A program made the position numbers and the translations under genes. From contig CM082581.2 in assembly GCA_040954595.2 (NCBI GenBank), positions 8,122,001 to 8,186,000 on the forward strand: 64,000 nt of DNA. Reading direction: 5' to 3'. Below are positions 25,018 to 36,928 of the stretch, one piece after another. Each line of letters begins with the position of its first letter. Position 1 is the stretch's first letter. The notes below the pieces were generated by a model. That model did not search any database. It worked only from the letters and a program-made list of their open reading frames with translations, and was not told the DNA's origin. The DNA is from Balanoglossus misakiensis (taxonomy: Eukaryota; Hemichordata).

Positions 25018-26131
25018 AGAAAACTGGTGACTTGTCTAGATTTTGTTGGTTCAAGACCGTACAATTCTGGGTGTTATACATCTACATCTATAATTTTTCT
25101 TTGTTCCTCGCCGGTAATGGCCCGAGTATGGTATGTAGAAAAAAAATCAACAGCAACATGCGGTTTGTATGCTTCGTTCAACATTCTCATTGCGCAAACA
25201 AAATGCAAAAAAATACAATTTTAGAATCATTTTCATCATTCATCCTGGAAAAAAAAATAGTTTACAAGTGTACAAAATAACTATCATGTTGCTGGTTGGT
25301 TGATATTCTCGTGTGACAGTCATGTGATTGTCACATGAATCTTTGATTCGATCTGGCAATATTTGTCAGGTTGTGTCACTGTCGTCAATGTTTGCTTGAC
25401 ATTAATGTAGGGATTACAATCCCATATTAGTCACTTACACACACTAGAACAGAGAAATGAACGAATACAAAAAGTAGCTTGATAGTGAATATATTTCACA
25501 TTTGTGGGTTTATTGAAAATAATACTTGTTAACCAGAACATGTTTATTAATACTTATTGAAGTTATCGACACTGAAATAGCCAATTTTCAGATCATTTTG
25601 AAAATTTATTTGTATGTTTTTACACAAAGACTGTCAGTACTACTACACTTTATCACTGGAGTCAGTGTTTTCGATTTCATTTACACATTTTAATGTATTG
25701 TTGTTGCCTTTCAGTACTATCATTAGGTTTAAGGGACTTATTATTCAGTAATAGAAGTGCAGTTTTTTCATAAATAATTTTCTCGGACAATTATTGAAGT
25801 GTAATATTTATAAATAAGTTGATTTTCCGACTGGTTCTTGCCACTTTTGAAATGTTCCCGTGCTGTTTGATGAGGTACTATTATTTATTGTGTCATTTTT
25901 TGAAAATAATTTTAACAGCCAATTTGGCTTATTTATTGATCTTTTTGGGAGACAAAAGATATGTATCATAAAATACGAAATTTTGGCTTGAACATTTACA
26001 ATACTTCCAAAAGGGCAATATTTATTGTAATATTTATTGATGGATAACAATATGTCTTTTTTCATAAATTATTGTGGTTACTATTTATGTACACAGATTG
26101 TAAATGGTTTGTCATTCGCTCGGAGAATAAA
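25018..26131 (+). promoter_or_regulatory. AU-rich 3' UTR of the cytokine-like gene
   Basis: About 1.1 kb of AT-rich sequence after the stop codon. It carries at least eight ATTTA pentamers, mostly after 25600, and two full TTATTTATT nonamers at 25881-25889 and 25929-25937. An AATAAA follows at 26126-26131. Clustered UUAUUUAUU motifs mark short-lived cytokine mRNAs in vertebrates. The high AT content makes some ATTTA matches expected by chance, but the nonamers and their position are suggestive. Confidence 0.55.
26126..26131 (+). terminator. Polyadenylation signal, probable cytokine-like gene
   Basis: Canonical AATAAA about 1.1 kb after the stop codon at 25015-25017, placed just before the sequence turns less AT-rich and the next gene begins. 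Confidence 0.5.
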
Positions 26132-26685
26132 TTACCAGAATACATATTTTTAAAATGCGTTTCTATCCACAATGCTCTTGTGTTGCTTGTGATCCTGAGC
26201 GATCAAAGCCCGGGGTCAAATAATTGAGCATACGGGTCACGGCCATTAAAGGACACAGCATCATGTGCCTATGGTCGTCTTTTAGCCTATTCAAATCGCG
26301 GCCAAAGACTCCAAAGACTTTGACGCAGCCGCGACACATGCAGACGACTATATTTTGCCATCACCATCATCGAATACCACGACGAAATTACTATCTGTAT
26401 GATTTCTTCCAAACCAGAACGCAACATTAGCCGTAGGCTAGGCGGCCTCTACGTTCAGCTTTGCCACATGAGGGCGCTTTTGTTCAACAGTCGTTGAACT
26501 TCCGGTCGTTTTTGGAGAGAGGAGGTGACTTAGTGGAGTGGCCATAATCTGAGGACTTGGCGTTCGCCTGAAACTTTGAAGTCATGTTCGTCTTTAGCCA
26601 AGCTTTCACTTGCCTATAAAGCAGGTAGTACCCGAAGACTTTATTATTTCCTGTTTTATTTTGTTGAAATAGTCAACGTTTCATC

Positions 26686-29600
26686 ATGCAGGCTCAAGCA
26701 AACGGCTCCCAGTACGGGTCGCATGATGTCATCTCAGCACATCCGGTCCCTGGCTCTACTGGTGGCCATGGGAAATCCACCCCACTGCCAAACAAAATAC
26801 AGCTAGCTGCCAGATTTGACCCAAGTTCAGACAGCAGTGATTTCTCAACAGACACCACCAGCAGCCTGTCATCGGATTCAGATGATGATTCGCGTGAGGC
26901 GAGTTTGAGAAGGCCAGGACAGGAACAACAACAATCCCAGCCTTTGCATCATTATCACCACCACCATCATCAACAACAACATGAACCATGGTTCCAAAAG
27001 CAAGTTTATCAACCTCAGGTTAAAGAGAAAGTACAGCAGAAGCATCTCAGTGTAACCGAACACAAGGAACATCCTATGCAAACCGATGTTCGAAGGTTTA
27101 ATGATGGTCACGGATATAACCTATATTCAGAATCCAAACGTTCCAGAGATGGGGTACAACTTCTGCCTCCAGTTGCATTCCAGCAAGAAACAAACGGAAA
27201 GCCGGCTCCCGGTGGTTATCCATACGCTCAGCCAGTGGGGCAGAAAGGAGAGTCTGGAACCATGAAAACATATAACTATGGTTCCATACGAACACAGAGT
27301 CCCACATACGGTGGGTATCTGGAAGAGGAAGATGACAAGGTGCAGGATGGAGACCTTATAATGCGCAAAAAAGGAATCAGGAGTGAAGACAGGCCAGCAG
27401 TGGAAACTGGGCTACAGTACGGCATTCCATTTCCAGGTAAATGTATGAGCGACTTGCAATCCCGTCAGATGCCCTCTGACCCCGAGACAGGTATCGCTGA
27501 TAGTTACAGCCAGGGGTATCCTAGCGTTAGCCAAGGCAGGGATGACACAAGTGTGGACAAGGAGCTGTCTGAGCATAGGAGTTTGATTTCAGAGGCAGAT
27601 ACCGGTGACGTTTCGTCTGTGTCTTCAGATTTAAGTGGCGTATCAGGGCTAAGGAGTGAGAAATCTTCTCGGCACAGAGGTAGGGTTTTCAAGGCAAATG
27701 TCATTATGTATATATATACTAGTATCAGGCAAGCTACCCTATGGACATTTTCCATCTGAATATTACCCACCAATCAGTTAGGAAAGGGTTCAAAATAGAG
27801 TTATGATAAGTTTTCACTGTATTGTGTTTAATTTTGACAGGAATTGGCAGAGGCAACTTCGGTGCCATAAAAAGCAGTGTTGCCCACCTGCAGGTTGGCA
27901 ACAGCGACACAGTTCCCAGATCTTCCTCTGATACAACAATGACGAACGCCAACAGGGGAACTGCGAGGCAGGACTCCCAAGACAGCCCGACTGGCGGAAG
28001 TAACTCCTCAGAAAACTTCTGCAGGAACAAGTGGCACGGAAAATCCGACTCGGAAGGCAATCCTCACGGGCAAGGCGGCTACACCTACAGAGGCAAATTC
28101 CGGTCAAGGCGCGGGGTGGGCGGCCATCATCACCACCACCACAAAAGCCGGGCGCACGGAGGGAAGAAGTTCCATCCTAGCAAACACCTCTCCAGGGAAG
28201 ACAAGTGGACGACTGGTGCGGATGTGGGTAAACCGTCACCGATTAAAACCAAGGCTCCCGGAGTTGGTGGCCAAGAGTTAATGGACTCTGACCCTGAAAC
28301 AAAGAAGAAACCCCAGATGTTACAGATGAATGAGAAAGAGTTGCTGCGAACGGAATATGATTGGCAGAAGCATAAGATTGAGAGAAAAGTGAAGATGGTA
28401 GGTTTAGCACCCATGATGAACTTACAGTTGTTGGTAATGTCAAACAAACCACTATTGTAGTAGTTTTGTATTGATAAAAATGATTCAAAGAAAGTATTCA
28501 GGAAGAAAGTTAACATATTCTATACCGACAAAGTCTTGTTGTTTCATTACAGGTTCTTAATGGTTTGTCAGAAAACAAAATGTCTGATGCTGTCCATGAG
28601 ATAGAAAAGATTCTGAACACTGGTAAGAAATATCAGGTCATGTTTTGAATCTAACCGAGCAGGCTTATATGCAGTTGTCTTTTTGGAACCTAGTATCACC
28701 TAACTGATTGGGCATACTTCCCCATATTCAACCATGCTTAATAACTTGCTACTTGTTTTTCTACTGACAGGAGTTGCAGAGCTAGCCAAGTTTCCGTGGC
28801 CCAAACATCTGTTCATTGCGTTGGATGTGATAATCAGCTATGGTGTTGAGGACTCAACTGCTCACGATACAGTCTGTATTTTAATACAGCACTTGGAAGG
28901 CAAGTCTTCCCATTGGTAGAATAAAACGATCTGTTGCTGTTTTTTTGTTGAGTTGTGAATTTCGACTGATTGTACAATGGTAGAAAAGATGGTAAATTGT
29001 TTTTCCTGTAATTCTTTGCCATAAAACTAGGTCTTCATGCTGAGGGGTTTGACCAACAGATCAGCCAGGTTCTCTGCAAGAAAATGGGAGAGTATATCAA
29101 GGTACAGTTATTTCTGCCTTCTGTGCAACTTTATGTTGCGAGTGTACCATCTTTGGAAAAAGGTTCACGTTATTTGTGTGTAAGGGCTAATCAGTTATGT
29201 CTAAAAAGATTAAACGTAATTTGCATCATAAACAGTTGACTCACAGAGTGAATGTTTGCATTTGTCTTTTCTCAGCCATCTGGGGCCAAGGATCAGCAGT
29301 TACTGTCGTACAGTAGACTGCTCGGTAAGTTGTATTTGATGGCTGTGATGAGTACATCGGGTTTGAAGAAACAAGTGTCAGCGTGTGTGCACAGCAGCAT
29401 TGAAAAGTGGATCAGCTTCAACAAACAGGTATGTGTCACATAGTTATATTATTATATGTGCAGAGTCATTGAGAATGGGGTGATTGTTCCACACAGCATT
29501 GCGGGGCTCATAATTTACAAGTACTCTGCCCTGTGTAACATGAAGTCTAAACTAAATTCAATTAGCTTCAGGTGTCATATACACAGTGTAGCAACGCTTT

Positions 29601-32450
29601 TCTGTTCTGTTGATCCTTCAGGGCCAGAACCCACCTCCAGATGTTCTCGAGACGTACACAAACTGTCTGACAGCACTGCTGAAGGTGATTGGAAGTTACT
29701 TGGACAGGTGTGAAGAGAAACTGGCTGGCCAATATGTGGATATGATCCGGGAAAGAATCCTGACTGAAACTAATGTACCCAGGTAGGAAGAGAGTAAAAT
29801 GACAAACGTGTGTGGTTTGTATAGGAGTACATGGAAAGTAAATATTTTAATGTACTACAGTGACAATTTTTCCTTGTTAAAATTGAGCTGAAGGTTCGTT
29901 TTCCAGGGCTGAAGTTCTGTAGAAGTTACTTATAGAAAAGAAAAAACTGCTGGAAAAATTTTAATTAAATATTGATATATTTTACTTAGGACAGTAAGAG
30001 AGAAGCTGTTAGACTTTTTACTGCTCCGGGCAGTTGGTTGGGACAATCCAGTGTTGAAGACACATCAAAGTGTGGAGAATATAGCGTTATCTGACACTGG
30101 GGTGAATACTGACAGTGTAGACACTGAGGATACGAGTGTTCAAGTTCAAAGCATTGAGAATCCTGTAGATGTCAAGGATGTTGGTGTTCAAGTTAACGAC
30201 ATTGAGAATGCTATTGTTGAAGGTCAAGGACAGTGTAAGTGTAATAGTATGTCAGCTTTCAATGGTAAATGATCACTTTCTTAGGAAGACTTTCACTGCT
30301 TTTCTTGGCTTTGTCATGTAAATTAACCACATGCAAAAGTGATAGAAGTTACGCGTGAGGAAAATTATTGCAGTAAAAATAGTTACTCTATTTTTATTCA
30401 CAGTCACAGCTCCTGACTGTTGTGGGCACCATGCTAACAATGAGACACTGGAACACACTGTTCCAGAAACAGAAAAGCCAGTTGCTGCTGCGTCCAGTCC
30501 TTACGGTAATGTACGCAGCATGCTGACAGAGCTAAATCTCGAAGAGCAATTCGACAAATTTGTGGAGAATGGAATACGGGTAAGAATATCGCTGCCACAC
30601 TTTCACTCCTGTTTAGATCCAGCTGCTCACTTGTTACCACTTGCTGTAATTTTTCGGCATTTGAGGCATTTACATGACACAGACTGCATTTTTTTTAATT
30701 CCGCAGGATTCAGTTCTTATGGCCGATTGGAACGATCTGAAATCACTCCTGAAAGAGTGTGGTTTTCTTCCAGGGACTATTCTAGAAATCCAGATTTACT
30801 TGAGAAACAAAAGTAAGTGATTAAACAGCTAAACAAATTCTACCCCCCCCCCCCCCTCCCCATTTCCCAAATCCTTGAACTCTCTTTGCAGTTCTTGAAA
30901 ATTAAAAAGTCGGTGTGGCCTTCCATAATAAACATAAGCTACTTGTCAATATGTGATGCATCCCTCCTCTTTGACCAGGACAAAGTGATAACTACCAGAA
31001 ATTGGATTCAGAGATTATGTCAGCCCCAGGCAAGGACAGAAAGAAGGTGGTTCCACTATCCACACAGCAGCCAGGTGTAAACGCAGCTGTGAACCTGGCA
31101 ATGGCCGCAAAATGTCTCCCGACTTCTATCATGATCAGTGGTAGACACGTTCTGAGTAGTAATGGAGGTGACAATATCCAGGGTAATGTCACTTCAGCTC
31201 AATGTCTCAGTGCAAAGGAAACATGCGCAGCTGTTGGTATTACTGCAGAGAAGGAGGCTGTTGTGTCAGAATCAGCCGAACATGATGATGAAAATTGGGG
31301 CAGATGTGAAGAAGAGGAGGTGGAAAATGATGATGTTGTGTGCAGTGCTGTTGTTAATGATGAAGATGATGATGGTGGTGGTGGTGGTGACAACAACGTT
31401 GATACTGTTGATCTGTGTGGCGATGGTACTTATGATGCTTGTGTTGATGCTGCTGATGCCGATGCCAATGATGATGATGCTGATGATGATGGTAGTGATG
31501 ATGATAATATCGAAAGAAGCTCTGGTACCTATGTTGGTGAGATCAGTGGTGGTTGTGATCGTGCACCCGAGGACCAAGCTGCCTTCAACAGTGAAGTGTT
31601 AGCAAACATGTCTGAAGAAGCAAGAAAACTGATCCAGAGAGACGCCACGCTCAGAAAGCAGATGTTCCATCAGCAGCCTCCAGAAGGCAAGCCGCCAGGT
31701 GGAAACCTTAAAACTGGAACAAAATCTGCAGTGGTTACTGAGGAAAATCCATCCACTACTACAGAGAGACACAAGGGGCGTAACATCAGTGAGTGGAATT
31801 ATCAATCTTTACCTGTAAGAGGTCACCAGAGTGTGGATGCTGTGAGATCACACTCGTCTGATGGGGAGAGTAAGACAGACAAGAACGACACCAAGGCGGG
31901 ATATCTCAAGTATGACTTGTCGCCAAGAGCGATGAAGAAAATGCAGTCACGTCAGCGAGACACAGTTGAAAGTCAGTCAGATTCTTTGCATGGTTATGGC
32001 AAGCATGATAAAGTCACTACCAAATATGCAACTCGTCACCCTGGTAAAGCAAGCTCTACGAAAACATTTCACGCCACTGAAAACCAGAAGAAGTCCCCCG
32101 AAAAGCAGCCAAGACAGGTAGATGGTGTCACGGGCCATCATTCACCACCAAAATCTAAGAAATCAAACCGTCTCCGCGGCTGCGAGATTTGCGGCAGCAA
32201 CAGCCACACCCTGAGGGCATGTCCGGTTTTCTGCAAATACGCCCCAAGCTCTCGCAAACACAAGGGTGAAAATCCCGAAGAGGAATCGGAAAGCGTTGCC
32301 ACGCCCCTTGACAGCAGCGAAGGAACCTCAAGCGGGGATGACACGATGGCCACTGCCAACTTTGGCGTGCGCAGGGTTTGCAGTGTGTGTTCCAAGCCCG
32401 GACATTCCACGTTTCACTGTCCAAAGAAGTTCAACAACTTTTTTCTTTAG
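26686..32450 (+). CDS. MIF4G-like, SAM-like, CCHC zinc-knuckle protein
   Basis: Exons 26686-27679, 27841-28397, 28553-28622, 28771-28899, 29031-29101, 29276-29428, 29622-29782, 29990-30234, 30404-30579, 30707-30812 and 30979-32450 join in frame to 1377 residues. Residues 1-517 are low complexity: Ser/Asp-rich near 45-65, a His/Gln tract, and Arg/Gly/His-rich stretches. Residues about 518-735 are helical and fit a MIF4G/HEAT pattern (YSRLLGKLYLMAVM, then CLTALLKVIGSYLD, then VREKLLDFLLLR). Residues about 829-885 look like a SAM domain (LNLEEQFDKFVENGI, then LKSLLKECGFLPGTILEI). An Asp-rich run lies near 1010-1065. Two C-X2-C-X4-H-X4-C knuckles lie at about 1289 and 1355. These parts suggest an RNA-binding translation or mRNP regulator. 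The intron after 28899 has a GC donor. I recognise no orthologue by name. The ATG at 26686 is the first in the long open frame. Confidence 0.8.
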
Positions 32451-33686
32451 CTTGTCATGCCATATATCGAAGGTAGTTTTTGACTTTCATTAACTCCTTT
32501 TTGAGTGCAAGTACCACACACTTTCCCTGTGACCCACCGCATCACCTGACTGTTGGTTTGATTTGGGGGTTTAAAAAAATCCCAGACACACTTTGTATGA
32601 TAGTTACGACAGCTTGCATTCACGCAAATTTGAACCAGTTATCTCAACACATCGAGAAAACTGGTTTTTGGAAGGTTAAATAAACTGGTTGTCACGTGAT
32701 GGTTGTGTAAACAGTGGTCACACTGAAATAACATAAAATGGAGGCCGTCTTTGCGCTGTTGGGATTTCTGATGTGAAGTTGCATGATAATCGGTGGTTGT
32801 TGGATTTGTTCTTGTTAGTTGTTAATTAATCTGTCTACGTTATCCTGAACACCCCTGGATGAATAGAAATTCACAGATTCAGTCTGTGGGATTTTGGTAT
32901 AGAAGAAACTGCCATACTGCTGGAAGGATTGTCAACACATCTTTGACAGAAAATCTTGTTTTGCCCCAGTGAAAAGTATTTTGTTGTGTTAAATGTATTA
33001 CGGTATAGTCATTTACCTAGAATTCAAGCATACATAATCATTAATGTTCCAAGCATACTTTGATACAATTTTCATTTCATAAACCTTTGTTTACACCAAC
33101 TCTGTTAGAATACATTTCAGTTATGTTACATTTACCTTTTTTGGAACTGTTAATAAAAGTTAAGACAACTTAATGCATTGTAAGGCTATTTTTGTTCAAA
33201 TAAGACACTGCAAAACAATTTAGGTTTGGTGCACTGATGAAACATTGTTGCAAAGAAATTTAGTATGTCATCTCCACCAGAAATGAAGATGTATTTTTAA
33301 TTATTATACCCAGAGGCAGTGTGGGTTAACACATTCCAAACCCTTATGTGTAGCAAACATCCATCGTATGCTATCTAACAGTCCATAAGAAATTAGTAAA
33401 CCACAATATAATATTTAAGATTTTATTTCAAAATACAAATATTAAATATATATTCAATAAATAGAAATTAAAAGAAAATTGAAAATGAAATTCTGACATA
33501 CATAACAAAAAAATTGTCAGCCAAATAATGTGTGGCTCTTTGGTTTCATAATTAAGAATAACATTCTGATTAAAATAGCAAACTGATAAGCTCCTTCCTT
33601 GGCAAAGTTCAGGAGTACATATTCATGGCAGTTGTCTCAGATCAGGTGACAATATTTCTCAAAGACTCATCACTAGAGGGCAATGT
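32451..33686. other. Convergent 3' UTRs
   Basis: Tail-to-tail intergenic region. On the plus strand AATAAA at 33152-33157 can end the MIF4G-like gene, giving a UTR of about 0.7 kb. On the minus strand AATAAA (33422-33427) can end the PH-domain gene. The putative 3' ends are about 265 bases apart. No coding sequence is supported. Confidence 0.5.
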
Positions 33687-35881
33687 TCATCCCAGCTTGA
33701 CGCACTCTCTGTATAAACGGACGGAGCTTCTCAATAGCAAAAGCACTGGTTCATAAGTTTGTCCTTCACTTTTCAATAGTGCAGGCAATCTGTGGGAGAC
33801 GTCATGGAGCTTTCTGTAATTGAGAATGAACAAGAAGATGATGAGAATATGACGCATTTGACTGTATGGTCGGGTGTAGCTGTGGGACTTCAGCATTTGC
33901 AAGGACGGTGGTGGAAAATGTTTGAATACTTTGACAGTGAGGCTTTCATTAGAAGAATTTCCAATTCAGTCCAGGATGTACCAAGTACCAATACAGACAC
34001 AGACAGATGAAAATTTGATGAAAATTTAATATGGAATGACATAAAAAATAACTTACACTTTCTGAACACTCTTCTGCACAACCGACTGCAGGCCATTCGA
34101 ACTCTCTTCAGTCTGTTCATGATGACGTCACACAGAGGTGGAGAAGGTTGTTTGTAATCGTCGTCCAGATAGTGCTGGAAGATGCCGCAATATTCGGTGG
34201 TTATCTGCATTTCTGTCGTCGATGGCGCCCCGTCAGTCATCAGGCTGATGTCACTTTCACTTTCACTGCTCGCCTCCTCCTGATCGGGGTTTTCAATTTC
34301 TGGTGATTTCATGGAACGGTGAGCAATTCCGTTATCTGAAGAATGGACACTGGCGTCACTGGTGCTCTCAGATCCGTCCGATGATGATTCGGAATCGGAT
34401 GACGTAGACTCGTCTCCAGCTTCAGCTTCGCCTCTCTTGGCCCGTTCCATTTCTGCAAGGGTGTATTTACTGTGCCTTGACGACTGGTGTACCAGGGTGA
34501 ACTTGAACGATGTCAATGAAGCGAGTGAACGGCATGGAAACAATGGAACAATCCAGTCTTCAGATGTCACAGAAATACTGCTGGACCAGGACGGAACAAA
34601 GATCTTGATGTTGACTGGAAAGCCATCTAGCGAGATGCTGTCCACACCGTGAGAAGATCCTGCATGCTTGTCTGGTAAACTCTCACTCTGAGGATGATTT
34701 GAACTCACTTCTTCTGGTTCCTCGTCTTCATCACTTTTCATGACATCAGTGAAGACGGAATCGAAAGACTCTTCTGACTCTTCTTCCATCTCCTCATCAC
34801 AACTTTCGTTGGCCCGGAGTTTCGATATCTTTCCCAAATTCACGAACACTTGTACTGATGCCACAAGTTCAGTATACTCATCAATACTTGCGCAGCGAAT
34901 CTTAACATTCTGTGAACCGATAGAATAAAGGCGGTGAGGTCGCATATTGCACATTCTGTGTATTATGACAATTCGACCAGTGAAAACAAGCAATGACCAG
35001 GTTCGCAAAATTTTCAACTTAATTACCTTATTTGTGGGGCCATTAGACAAAAGATGAAAGGTTAACCACGCTGGTCTCTTCTCAACATCTTCAAAAGTGT
35101 CCAAAGTATAGCGTCGGACATTCTTATCCATAGACTTCTGCAAATGAAATTCATAGAAGCGATAAATAAGTTGTTCAACTGTAACGATAATTCAGCAAGG
35201 CTCTATTTATGAACGGGGACGGGCCTTTTATTATCGGGTGAAACTTTCCTTCTGTTACGAGAAGAATATGTGGTTCATATCGAGACGTTTAGCTTGGCTT
35301 AACTAACTAACGGGTACAATGTAACTACATGAACTTTAATCTAAGAAGCTGAACATTTTCGCTTACATTTTTCGACAGGTTCATCTGGCCTGGATAAATC
35401 AACTCGATGTATCTCTTCTGCCAACGTTTGAAACAACCACGCCCGGTTTTGACTTCAACGCAGCCAGTGTAGACGGTGTCTAGTACTGACTGTAAGAAAG
35501 TGGTAAAAAGTCAATGCTGTGTACTCAAAGGAATTATGCACAGTCAAACAAGAGCATCAAGCTTAACTTGTCATTGTTTCTCGTTCATCATTTGTTCACA
35601 AACGAACAGACCAAAGTTGGGTTTGTTTACTGTTTCTTAATTTTAAAAACTCTGGGTTGCTATCCTATAATGACAGATATAAATTCAAACATCAGCGAGT
35701 AAGTTTGGTTCTTTAGGAGTTACACATCTCCCGGTAAACTCGGACAAGAATCGTAGCAAAAAATTGCCGACAACGAATGTACGTATATGACGAATGAGTG
35801 TTCGAAAAGACGTACCTCGTAACGCTGACCATGCTCACTGACATCGTCAAAACTCACTTCTGGTGCTGAATTGCTCGCCAT
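33687..35881 (-). CDS. PH-domain protein of unknown function
   Basis: Exons on the minus strand: 35881-35816, 35489-35367, 35137-35027, 34909-34059 and 33813-33687, giving 425 residues. Residues about 24-135 fit a pleckstrin-homology fold: TGCVEVKTG, then FKRWQKRYIEL, then strands to ASIDEYTELVASVQVF as the final helix. PH domains bind phosphoinositides or proteins at membranes. The middle is Ser/Asp/Glu-rich and probably disordered. The C-terminus is helical and basic (MNRLKRVRMACSRLCRRVF). The last intron needs the donor GTGTAAGT, used at its first GT, to keep frame. A 256-base stretch at 34453-34708 has good splice signals at both ends but is open in frame; I kept it as coding because removing it shifts the frame. 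I do not recognise the orthologue. Confidence 0.7.
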
Positions 35882-36856
35882 TTTTACATTCAGTGGATTC
35901 ATGAAGTTTTGGAGATTACTTGGGTTCATCAAAGATGAAATGAATTCTGCTATTGTAGGCACTTTTGTTAAGAAAAGTGAGCGCTCGACTGACTATAGTC
36001 TACTAGCATCCAAACACATGAATCCGGATAGTACTTCGAACGTCCCGTTGCTGTCGCGACGGCGTCAATAGTCTGACGTCACGGCAATCGCGCAGTCCGA
36101 TTGGGTAAAAGTTCTACCGTTCTTTATTTCCCCGGTGCTTATTGGTCAAAGTACATCGGGAGCGACTATTTGTTGCTTGGGCGCTGTACTCTGTTGGAGG
36201 GGTGTGTGGCACAGTGATGGCCTCAGCCTACGGTGCGCGTACGCACTGGTCGGCTTCGGAGCTCTTTTTTCCGCTCAACGAAAAGAGGCTCGCGATTAAC
36301 GACGTTGTATGGAAATACATCAGGAGTCCGTCCATGGGATTTTATAGTTAGTTATCCGCATTTTTAGTTCTCCATACTCACGCAAACTTGAATCGATCGA
36401 CAGCCCGGAGGAACAGGATGATTCAGCGTTTTCAAACTAAAGGGGCAATTTTCAATCCCTGGTCCTAGCATTAGTTCTTGCTGACATTGAATGTTTATGT
36501 CATAGAAAACCTTTGTTTTCCATTGAACTACATGTTTTTATCATGTTTATTCATTTGCTTTTAGAATAAAGCTGATAGAGAAGGTGCGTCTTTAATTTAT
36601 TTTCAAGTCCTAATTATTGCGCTGAAACTAACAATTGTGGCACTCCCCCGTTCATGATGAATGGTCGTGCAGTGGAATTCCTTTCGCCCACTTTCGGGAA
36701 TTTACCAGGTCTGTGCCAGTCAAATTGTCGTGGCCAGCCAATTGTACAGATGATTACTGATAGTAATAAAAACAAAATAATTATTGTAAGCACAATTGAG
36801 GGCGTACTTTGAATGTTTAGAAAAACTGCGCATGTTCACAATAGTTGATCATGTGC
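35882..36856. other. Intergenic region
   Basis: Upstream of the PH-domain gene and before tRNA-Pro. CpG and GC content rise near 36.0-36.3 kb, as expected for a promoter of the minus-strand gene. The open frame at 36142-36351 has no recognisable family and I do not call it a gene. Confidence 0.4.
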
Positions 36857-36928
36857 GGCTCGTTGGTCTAGGGGTATGATTCCTGCTTTGGGTGCAGGAG
36901 GTCCCGGGTTCAAATCCCGGACGAGCCC
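36857..36928 (+). tRNA. tRNA-Pro (TGG)
   Basis: A complete 72-base cloverleaf. The acceptor stem GGCTCGT pairs with ACGAGCC. The B box is GGTTCAAATCC and the anticodon loop is TTTGGGT with anticodon TGG. There is no intron. A TTTTT at 36936-36940 can serve as the Pol III terminator. Confidence 0.97.

Noticed and set aside
31199-31602. Met/Val-rich and Ile/Thr-rich open frames
   Set aside because: Other frames of the GAT-repeat coding tract of the MIF4G-like gene.
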